Part shown: one piece after another, positions 8,206 through 15,287 of the stretch
Layout: each line of letters opens with the position of its first letter
Position numbering within the stretch: position 1 is the stretch's first letter
Assembly (NCBI GenBank): GCA_012514255.1
Contig: JAAZAP010000273.1
Location: 1-26,411, forward strand
DNA length: 26,411 nucleotides
Direction: 5' to 3'
Origin: Bacteroidales bacterium
GTDB lineage: Bacteria > Bacteroidota > Bacteroidia > Bacteroidales > VadinHA17
Notes under the pieces: model-generated
Databases searched by the model: none
Seen by the model: the letters and a program-made list of their open reading frames with translations, nothing else
Told to the model about the DNA's origin: nothing
Made by a program: the position numbers and the translations under genes

Positions 8206-8290
8206 ACCACCCATCAGAGTTGCAAGACATACAAGCATCGTAAATAACTGATAATCACTTTACAGGACACGTTTAATACACAGGGGCAAT

Positions 8291-10513
8291 ATGGCATTCT
8301 TACACGATCTCGTCAAAGACTGTTTGCAGGATGAACAGGCATTTTGTTCGGTCAGGTGCCCTTTTAACCTTGATGTCCGTGATTTTGTGGGGAAATTGCA
8401 ACAGGGACGTTACAATGCTGCATACAGGACATACCAGAACACAGTCGGCTTTCCCGGGATCGTATCAGTTCTCTGCCCCGAACCCTGCAAGGATGTCTGT
8501 CCGCTGAAAGAGAACGGAGGGTCAGTGTCCATGAAGCTGCTTGAGGCAGCATCAATGAATTTTGCCCGCAACAAAGACCCGGATCAATATAACATACCTC
8601 CCAAATCAGCCCGGATAGCCATTATCGGAGCCGGCCCGGGAGGCCTGGCATGCGCTCTCAGGCTGACCACGAAAAAATACAACGTAACAGTCTTCGAGAA
8701 GACAGGGCACATAGGTGGTCATCTCAACAGCCTCCCTGAGTCTGATCTCTTCCTTGATGATATCAGACTGCAGCTCAAGTATGAAACTTATGATCTCCGG
8801 CTGAATTCCGATGTGACAGACATATCAGATCTGAACTTTGATGCCATATATGTAGCAACAGGTACAAACGGCAGCACCTTCGGCCTCTCACTCACGTCAG
8901 AAGGTCCCTGCTCAACTGACCATCCAGGTGTCTTCATGGGTGGTTCAATCACCGGTGCTGGCACCATGCAGGCAATAGCGCAGGGACTCAATGTTGCTTC
9001 GGCAATTGAAGGTTTCCTGAAGACAGGTAAGATGAATCATGGGATACAGCCTGTCATAAGCACCAGGCTAAAGTATGAAGCAATCAGTGTTATACCATGT
9101 GAGGCAGTCAGGCCTGAAAACGGGAAGGAGTTTTCAAGGGAGGAAGCCCGTGCCGAAGCAAGCCGGTGCCTGAGATGCAAATGTGATGCATGTGTACGTC
9201 ACTCACCTCTGATGAATTATTTCAGGAAGTTTCCAAAAAAAATTACAGAGGAGGTAGAGGTCAGCATCAATCCAAGCTCTCTTGACGGAGAAGCCACGCT
9301 GGCAACACGTCTTATCTCTACATGCAACCATTGTGGCCTGTGCAGGGAGGTATGCCCTGAACACATTGATACCGGAGAGTTCCTGCTGAAAAGCCATTAT
9401 ACCATGCGCGAAAAGGGCAAAATGCCCTGGGCTTTCCATGAATTCTTCCTCAGAGATATGGAGTTTTCAAACGGAGAAGCATCCCTGCTGCTCCTGCCAC
9501 ACGTAGCGGATAAGGTTAAATACCTGTTCTTCCCGGGGTGCCAGATCGGAGCCTCTGACCCCAGGCTTGTGACCCGGAGTTATGAATTCCTGTTAAAGAG
9601 TGATCCTGCCACAGCCCTGATGCTTGGCTGCTGCGGCGCTCCGGCAGACTGGGCAGGCAATGCCCCGGCCCACGGAGAGGTGCTGACAAAAATCAGGACG
9701 GTCTGGAATGAGCTCGGGAAGCCAACCATCATCTTTACATGTGCAATGTGCAACCAGATGTTTAAACGCCATCTCCCTGAAATAGATGGAGTATTTCTCT
9801 ACAATCTGATCGATGATCGCAATGTCACTCCTGCCCTGGCCGGGAACAAGACTGTATCTGTGTTCGATCCCTGTGCCTCCAGGTATGAGGACAGGTTACA
9901 GGCTGCAATAAGGAGAATAACAACCAGGGCCGGTTTTAAGCTCGAACCGCTGCCAATGGAAGGCAGACTTACCGAATGCTGCAGCTATGGTGGACAGGTA
10001 TCAGTGGCGCATCCTCCTTATGTTGAAAATACGGTAAAAAAAAGAATAACCCGGAATAACCATCCTTATATAACCTACTGCTCAAATTGTCGTGATACTT
10101 TTGCCCGCGCAGGAAAAGAGACAATGCATATATTGGATGTGGTGTTCGGTCACGAACAAAGGGATCAACCCACGGTGTCAGACCGCCGCGTCAACAGGCT
10201 GCACCTCAAGGCTCAGCTACTGCATGAATATGAAAATCAGGTATTCAATATGGAAAAGAAAGAATCAAAACTAACTCTCCCCTCCGGCCTGAGAGAGAAA
10301 CTTGACAGATGCATGATCCTTGAATCAGATATACTTACCGTAATTGAAGCCTGTGAACAGACAGGAGAAAAGGTCATTGATCCGGTAACAGGAACTTTCA
10401 CCGGCCATCTTCGTATTGGCAATATGACATTCTGGGCAGAATACAGGGTTATGGATGACGGCCGCTATGAGCTGGTCAACAGCTACAGTCACAGGATGAA
10501 AATAGAGGAGTAG
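8291..10513 (+). CDS. Flavin/Fe-S dicluster protein fused to heterodisulfide reductase-like CCG domains
   Basis: This 740-residue protein chains several electron-transfer units. Residues 1-95 resemble the two-cluster domain of glutamate synthase small subunit (CSVRCPFN, LCPEPCKDVCP). An FAD fold follows with GAGPGG (113-118), VATG (188-191) and HPGVFMGGSITGAG from 211. The NAD(P)H-binding insert normally found between the last two is absent; only about 20 residues join them. Next come a cysteine cluster (C293, C296, C298, C301), a 4Fe-4S motif (C345, C348, C351, C355), and two CCG domains like HdrB/HdrD (FFPGC with LGCCGAP and CAMC; FDPCAS with ECCSYGG and CSNC). The last 85 residues (LPSGLREKLDR, then GNMTFWAEY and YSHRMKI) form a separate small domain I cannot name. 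NCBI calls such proteins pyridine nucleotide-disulfide oxidoreductase/dicluster-binding protein (recalled). It probably carries the enzyme's electrons or reduces a disulfide. Confidence 0.87.
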   Translation: MAFLHDLVKDCLQDEQAFCSVRCPFNLDVRDFVGKLQQGRYNAAYRTYQNTVGFPGIVSVLCPEPCKDVCPLKENGGSVSMKLLEAASMNFARNKDPDQYNIPPKSARIAIIGAGPGGLACALRLTTKKYNVTVFEKTGHIGGHLNSLPESDLFLDDIRLQLKYETYDLRLNSDVTDISDLNFDAIYVATGTNGSTFGLSLTSEGPCSTDHPGVFMGGSITGAGTMQAIAQGLNVASAIEGFLKTGKMNHGIQPVISTRLKYEAISVIPCEAVRPENGKEFSREEARAEASRCLRCKCDACVRHSPLMNYFRKFPKKITEEVEVSINPSSLDGEATLATRLISTCNHCGLCREVCPEHIDTGEFLLKSHYTMREKGKMPWAFHEFFLRDMEFSNGEASLLLLPHVADKVKYLFFPGCQIGASDPRLVTRSYEFLLKSDPATALMLGCCGAPADWAGNAPAHGEVLTKIRTVWNELGKPTIIFTCAMCNQMFKRHLPEIDGVFLYNLIDDRNVTPALAGNKTVSVFDPCASRYEDRLQAAIRRITTRAGFKLEPLPMEGRLTECCSYGGQVSVAHPPYVENTVKKRITRNNHPYITYCSNCRDTFARAGKETMHILDVVFGHEQRDQPTVSDRRVNRLHLKAQLLHEYENQVFNMEKKESKLTLPSGLREKLDRCMILESDILTVIEACEQTGEKVIDPVTGTFTGHLRIGNMTFWAEYRVMDDGRYELVNSYSHRMKIEE

Positions 10514-10517
10514 GATT

Positions 10518-10712
10518 ATGGAAGAAAAAAAGAAACTCATCTGTTACAAATGCAACAAAGAACTGGTACCCAAAAAAACTGACTTCACATACCTTGGGCA
10601 TACCTTCTTTGCAGATATGCCACAATGCCCTGATTGTGGTCTGGTATATATTTCTGAAGAGCTGGTAAAAAGCCGCATTTCTGAGGTAGAGATGCAACTG
10701 GAGGACAAATAG
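10518..10712 (+). CDS. Mini redox protein with two CxxC pairs (DVU_1557-like)
   Basis: This 64-residue protein has C9-x-x-C12 (CYKC) and C37-x-x-C40 (CPDC) spaced like a zinc-ribbon or rubredoxin-type knuckle, with a charged helical tail. It follows the dicluster flavoprotein by 4 bases and precedes the radical SAM gene by one base, so it is translated in the same operon. It matches my memory of the DVU_1557 redox protein family, which occurs with the same neighbours. It could be an electron carrier or a simple metal-bound scaffold. All four positions are cysteine; no in-frame UGA that could encode selenocysteine is present. Confidence 0.8.
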   Translation: MEEKKKLICYKCNKELVPKKTDFTYLGHTFFADMPQCPDCGLVYISEELVKSRISEVEMQLEDK

Positions 10713-10713
10713 C

Positions 10714-12750
10714 ATGATCGCTCAGGCAGATACACTATTCAAATCAGGCTGCATGGTTTGCGGCAGTGATCTGGTGGTGAAAGCCAGGGCAGAAAAGGTC
10801 AAGTGTCACTTCTGCGGCGAAGTTTATCTCACTGAAGTGACCTGTGTAAACGGTCACTATGTATGTGACAAATGCCATACTTCAGATTCCGTCAGACTGA
10901 TCACTACTATCTGCAGGGAAAGTCGTGAGAAAGATGCTGCCATACTTATGCAGATAATCAGGTCACATAAAGCTTTCCCCGTACACGGGCCGGAACATCA
11001 TATTCTTGTTCCGTCAGTTATACTTGCCGCACTCAGGAATAACGGAGTTGATGTAACTGACGAACAGATAATTACAGCTATTCAAAGAGGAAGCGCCGTC
11101 CCGGGAGGGTCATGTGGTTTTATGGGTGTATGTGGCGCCGTAACAGGAGCCGGCATAGCTTACTCATTGCTGACCGGAGCTTCTCCTTATGAAGCCGCAA
11201 CCAGGCAGGCGGTTCAGAAGGTCACCGCCGCAGTGCTGAGTGAAATTGCATCTTACAGCGCAGCCCGATGCTGCCAGAGAGACTCCTGGATCACTTTGAA
11301 AAAAGTATCTGAACTCCTCGAAAAGGAACTGGGACTCAAAATGGTTGTATCACCCATCCGCTGCCGGCAGTACAGGCTGAACAAAGAGTGTATCCATGAA
11401 AAGTGCCCCCTCTGGGACCAGGGCAATACTTACACCGGAAATCCGGATAAAACCTGGAGCCTCTGCCCCGTCTGTCTGGCCCGGATACCAGCCCGACGCG
11501 TAAGAGAGGGGCAAAAAGTCTTCCTAAGAAAAACCTGCAAGGAACATGGTACCTTTGAGACCATTATCTGGAGAGGATACTACAGCTTTGATGACTGGAC
11601 AGGTAACCAGAACATACCATTTGACCGGGTTCCCCAATGCCCTGATAACTGCGGCCTGTGCGATGATCATCTGCAGAAAACATGCTGTGTACTGCTAAAT
11701 GTTACAGACAATTGCAACCTTAACTGTTCCTTCTGCCTGGCCAACCAACAAAACGGAAGCGGTGATCCTTCATTTAATGAGATTTGTGAATCACTTAACA
11801 AACTGATAGTTAAAGGAAAGTCTCTCGTTCAGCTCAGCGGTGGTGAACCGACCACCCGTGAAGACCTCCCCGCGATTGTACACGCGGCAAGAAAAAGCGG
11901 TGCCAGGTACGTGCAACTGAATACCAACGGTCTCCGGTTGGGATATGATCTGGAATATGTCAGAAAACTGGCTGATGCAGGGTTGTCATTTGTGTTCATG
12001 CAATTTGACGGCACTGATGATCATATTAACCAGGAGTTGAGAAACAGGCCCCTGCTTGAGATAAAAAAGAGAGCCATAGAGAACTGTGCTTCATTCAACC
12101 TTGGTATTACCCTTGTGCCTACCCTTGTCCGCAGAGTTAACACCACGAATATAGGTGACATTATACGCTTTGCTGTTCAATCCTCCCCTGCTGTGCGGGG
12201 AGTCCATTTCCAACCGGTAAGTTTCTTCGGACGGGTACCCCGGCTGCCATCTGACGATGACCGATTCACCCTTGATGAACTGGTTTACGAGATTTACAGC
12301 CAGACCGGTGGTAAAATTAACCCTGCCAATCTTATCCCCTCCCGGTGTGACCATCCGTTATGCGGTTTCCACGGGGATTTCGTTATTGACAGCAACCATG
12401 AGTTATTTCCTCTCCAGGAACGCGGCAGCGGTATTGATAATGGTTGCTGGGACCCCGGTTCTGCTGAACGTAACCGCGAGTTTGTTGCCAGAAGGTGGCA
12501 GAGATCTCCGGAAGGCACGGGCCGTGATGACCACAGCACAGGTGATCTGCATGACATGGAGTACTTTCTCAGCAGGGTCAGGACACATGGATTCACACTG
12601 ACTGCGATGGCATTCCAGGATGCCGGGAATATTGATCTCGCACGTCTGCAACATTGCAGTTTTCATGTATTTGATAAGGGACGAATGGTTCCTTTCTGCG
12701 CGTATTATCTTAATAACTGGCCCGGTATCACCGGCAGGACATGCCCATAA
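10714..12750 (+). CDS. trsS: DUF5714 domain fused to a radical SAM protein (TrsS-like)
   Basis: The 678-residue protein has three parts. Residues 1-60 form a cysteine-rich knuckle region (C13/C16, C31/C34, C44, C51/C54). Residues about 75-230 match DUF5714: VHGPEHH at 90-96, VPGGSCGFMGVCGA with C134 and C140, RCCQRDS with C186/C187, and NKECIHEKCPLW. From about 245 a radical SAM protein follows, with an entry region CPVCLARIPAR and a CKEHG element, CPDNCGLCDDHLQ, and the cluster motif C334-x3-C338-x2-C341 (CNLNCSFC); then LSGGEP and LNTNG. The C-terminal part has SRCDHPLC and VPFCAYY. This pattern resembles the MJ0619/tetraether synthase-like branch and the TrsS family, a name I recall from NCBI. 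It should bind a 4Fe-4S cluster and cleave SAM; the substrate is unknown. It is preceded by GGAGGA. Confidence 0.87.
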   Translation: MIAQADTLFKSGCMVCGSDLVVKARAEKVKCHFCGEVYLTEVTCVNGHYVCDKCHTSDSVRLITTICRESREKDAAILMQIIRSHKAFPVHGPEHHILVPSVILAALRNNGVDVTDEQIITAIQRGSAVPGGSCGFMGVCGAVTGAGIAYSLLTGASPYEAATRQAVQKVTAAVLSEIASYSAARCCQRDSWITLKKVSELLEKELGLKMVVSPIRCRQYRLNKECIHEKCPLWDQGNTYTGNPDKTWSLCPVCLARIPARRVREGQKVFLRKTCKEHGTFETIIWRGYYSFDDWTGNQNIPFDRVPQCPDNCGLCDDHLQKTCCVLLNVTDNCNLNCSFCLANQQNGSGDPSFNEICESLNKLIVKGKSLVQLSGGEPTTREDLPAIVHAARKSGARYVQLNTNGLRLGYDLEYVRKLADAGLSFVFMQFDGTDDHINQELRNRPLLEIKKRAIENCASFNLGITLVPTLVRRVNTTNIGDIIRFAVQSSPAVRGVHFQPVSFFGRVPRLPSDDDRFTLDELVYEIYSQTGGKINPANLIPSRCDHPLCGFHGDFVIDSNHELFPLQERGSGIDNGCWDPGSAERNREFVARRWQRSPEGTGRDDHSTGDLHDMEYFLSRVRTHGFTLTAMAFQDAGNIDLARLQHCSFHVFDKGRMVPFCAYYLNNWPGITGRTCP

Positions 12751-12759
12751 TAATTTCCT

Positions 12760-13392
12760 GTGGAAACGGAAGCCAGATACAATGTTAATACATGTGAACG
12801 TCCGGGCGGTCTGACAATCACCGGGCGTGCCGTCAGATACTGCGGATTCCCTCCCAATTCAAGAATTATCGATGTAGGATGCGGCAGCGGTGTCACAATA
12901 GAATTTCTCAGGAAAAAATACAGGCTTGATGCGACAGGTACAGACATAAACAATGCTGGCAAAAACAGTCATATATGCAGTTCCCCTGCTGAACAGCTTC
13001 CGTATGAGACGGCTAAGGCTGACGGCATTTTCATGGAGTGCAGCTTCTCTCTCTTTAAAGACCAGTCTGCTGCGCTGAAGGAATGTCACCGTACGCTTAA
13101 AAGCGGAGGGCGACTGATTGTTTCTGACATGTACGCCCGCGGTGAAGCTGCCATGTTAACCGGCCGCCTGGGACGGATAGACAAACAGGAGACAATTGAA
13201 AATCTTATTACCAGACACGGCTTTCATATTGTGCTGTGGGAAGACTATACACACTGCCTCCAGACATGGTGGGGACAGCTGATTATCGATCATGGAATGC
13301 AGGCTTTCTGCAGCAATACCGGGTGCAGTCCTGATGCTATAAAAAGGATAAAATTCGGTTATTTCCTGACTATTGCATTCAAGGCAGACTAA
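12760..13392 (+). CDS. trsM: SAM-dependent methyltransferase (DVU_1556/TrsM-like)
   Basis: A class I methyltransferase of 210 residues. Motif I is IIDVGCGSG (36-44), and an acidic loop GTDIN follows the second strand. The later part holds KECHRTLKSGGRLIVSDMY, the post-motif III region typical of UbiE/COQ5-like enzymes. The N-terminal CERPGGLTITGRAV box just before motif I is a feature I associate with the DVU_1556 family. The start is a GTG nine bases after the radical SAM stop; there is no ATG in reach and no clear ribosome site, so translation probably depends on the upstream gene. Cysteines are numerous (12, 28, 41 and several near the C-terminus), unusual for this fold. It likely acts with the radical SAM protein on a shared, unknown cofactor or protein substrate. 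Confidence 0.85.
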   Translation: METEARYNVNTCERPGGLTITGRAVRYCGFPPNSRIIDVGCGSGVTIEFLRKKYRLDATGTDINNAGKNSHICSSPAEQLPYETAKADGIFMECSFSLFKDQSAALKECHRTLKSGGRLIVSDMYARGEAAMLTGRLGRIDKQETIENLITRHGFHIVLWEDYTHCLQTWWGQLIIDHGMQAFCSNTGCSPDAIKRIKFGYFLTIAFKAD

Positions 13393-13458
13393 TGAAGCAG
13401 ACATCTCCGGTATGAGCCGGTTCCCGGAATGTTACATATGGTACGGAAAACATAAAAG

Positions 13459-14679
13459 ATGGAATCCCCGGTAATAAAATGGATTGAAGAGAAGACAGGT
13501 CTGCATGGCAACCTGAATCCTGAAACCCTTAGGGATTGGCAAATGAAAAAGTTGTCAGGGATTGCAGATTATGCCGTAAATAGAACAAGGTTTTATGCCG
13601 GCAGGATTGACCCGTCTGCTTCCCTGGCTGAGATGCCTTTTACCATGCCGAAGGACCTTGTCACTGATCCCCTGGCATTCCTCGCCATACCTCAGAATGA
13701 AGTGGTCCGTGTTACCACGCTTGCAAACTCAGGCACCACGGCTATGAGAAAAAGAGTCTTCTATTCATCCGGTGATATTGAGAATACCATAAATTTTTTT
13801 GCTGTTGGGATGAGTACGATGACCCGGCCTGGAGACAGGGCCTGTATCATGATCTCTAATCCAACGGAAAACAGTCTGGGCAGCATGCTGCGGACAAGCC
13901 TCTCAGGAATAGGGGTTAAAGCAACCATAGCCCCGGCCATCAGGTCCGTCAATGAGGCGCTGGAAGCTGCGCATGGTGCTGACTGCCTTATAGGTCTGCC
14001 CGGGGAAATGCTCTACATCTGCCACACTGAACCACGTCTTAAACCCCGCTCGGTACTCCTTGCAGGTGACATTGTCCCTGGCCCGGTGGCTGACGTTATC
14101 AGGGAGATCTGGCAGTGTGATGTATACTTGCACTACGGCCACTCAGAGTTCGGGTACGGATGTGCGGTAGACTGCGCTCACCATAATGGTCTGCATACAC
14201 GTGACGCAGACCTTATCTTTGAAGTCATTGACCCGGTGACCGGCAAACCAACCGTTCCGGGAGAAAAGGGCGAGATAGTTATTACAACACTAACTCAATC
14301 GGCGATACCCCTAATTCGATATAAAACGGGTAACCTCTCACGCCTGATTGACACTACCTGCGGCTGTGGTGGTAAAGTGCACAGGATCTCCGCGATAGAA
14401 GGACGGGTATCAAATAATATCCCGGTGGGAAATGGCAGGAATCTGAATATCTGCCAGCTAGATAACCTGCTGTTCTCCAACAGGTCTGTAAAGGGATTCA
14501 ATGCTTCTCTGAGAAATGAAGAAGGACGCATTACACTGGTACTGCTGATAGAATCCAAAGACAAGATTAAACCAGCCTTACTGAGAGAAGTTGTTTTTCA
14601 GGACATCAATATTGAAGTGAGCTATGGAAACGCTGACCCATTCAGGCAGAGGGGAAAGAGAAGAATAAAAGAACTATAA
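13459..14679 (+). CDS. AMP-dependent CoA ligase, phenylacetate-CoA ligase-like (DVU_1553-like)
   Basis: The 406-residue protein has the adenylate-forming fold. The phosphate-binding loop is NSGTTAMRKRV, in place of the usual SSGTTGKPT. Further on are HYGHSEFGYG (the YGxTE-like adenine site) and GEKGEIVITTLTQSAIPLIRYKTGN. The small C-terminal domain ends GKRRIKEL. It is a little shorter than PaaK. Family chemistry is activation of a carboxylate as acyl-AMP, then transfer to CoA or another thiol. There are no phenylacetate-degradation genes nearby; instead it sits between the methyltransferase and the nucleotidyltransferase, whose start overlaps its stop by one base. This argues for a role in cofactor or enzyme maturation, perhaps adenylating a carboxylate or a sulfur carrier. 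That role is inference. Confidence 0.84.
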   Translation: MESPVIKWIEEKTGLHGNLNPETLRDWQMKKLSGIADYAVNRTRFYAGRIDPSASLAEMPFTMPKDLVTDPLAFLAIPQNEVVRVTTLANSGTTAMRKRVFYSSGDIENTINFFAVGMSTMTRPGDRACIMISNPTENSLGSMLRTSLSGIGVKATIAPAIRSVNEALEAAHGADCLIGLPGEMLYICHTEPRLKPRSVLLAGDIVPGPVADVIREIWQCDVYLHYGHSEFGYGCAVDCAHHNGLHTRDADLIFEVIDPVTGKPTVPGEKGEIVITTLTQSAIPLIRYKTGNLSRLIDTTCGCGGKVHRISAIEGRVSNNIPVGNGRNLNICQLDNLLFSNRSVKGFNASLRNEEGRITLVLLIESKDKIKPALLREVVFQDINIEVSYGNADPFRQRGKRRIKEL

Positions 14680-15287
14680 TGAATAACGATAAAAAAAATA
14701 CAGATACCTGCCCGGCCATTATTCTCTCTGCCGGGCTCTCGGAAAGAATGGGGAAACCAAAGGCACTGTTGAGATGGAGCAGGTCTGCCTCTTTCATTGA
14801 GAAGATAATCAATGAGTTCTGCAGTTTCAACTGTAATCCCGTTTTATGTGTGATAAATAAGCTGATAGAACCCGAATGCAGAAAAATGAAGGTTCCCGCA
14901 TCCGTCAGATTTATAATCAATGACCAGCCTGAATCAGGCAGGTTTTATTCGGTCAGAACAGGTATTAAGGAAGTAAAAGAATCAGACTTCTGTTTTATAC
15001 ATAATGTTGATAATCCTTTCGTAAACAGGGATATAATAAGAATGCTCTATGAATGCCGTGAAACAGGAGCCTGGTGTTCACCGGTTTATCAAGGCAGAGG
15101 TGGCCATCCGGTCCTTATATCATCTTCAATAATAAGAGCGATAACAGATACTCATGACCTGGGAACAACTCTTGCAGATATTCTGAATTCTTACCCAAGG
15201 AGGAACGTGGATGCTGCTGATGACACCATCCTGAGGAACATAAACACACAGGAAGATTTCAATTACTATCTGGGATTACCCGGTTGA
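14679..15287 (+). CDS. MobA/MocA-like nucleotidyltransferase (DVU_1551-like)
   Basis: A 202-residue NTP transferase with the signature LSAGLSERMGKPK (16-28), the metal-site region NVDNPF, and RGGHPVLI. These are the marks of the MobA/MocA fold, which joins a nucleotide to molybdopterin. Members that serve xanthine oxidase-type enzymes (MocA) use CTP to make molybdopterin cytosine dinucleotide, the form held in D. gigas MOP. From context I expect that product here, but the nucleotide cannot be read with certainty from the sequence. The ATG overlaps the ligase stop by one base. The last 12 bases overlap the end of the convergent minus-strand gene, so the two operons meet tail to tail without a terminator. 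Confidence 0.88.
   Translation: MNNDKKNTDTCPAIILSAGLSERMGKPKALLRWSRSASFIEKIINEFCSFNCNPVLCVINKLIEPECRKMKVPASVRFIINDQPESGRFYSVRTGIKEVKESDFCFIHNVDNPFVNRDIIRMLYECRETGAWCSPVYQGRGGHPVLISSSIIRAITDTHDLGTTLADILNSYPRRNVDAADDTILRNINTQEDFNYYLGLPG

Noticed and set aside
10714..10900. Possible selenocysteine in the redox or radical SAM proteins, as the name TrsS (seleno)protein suggests
   Set aside because: All positions of interest are cysteine codons; there is no in-frame UGA interrupting these frames.
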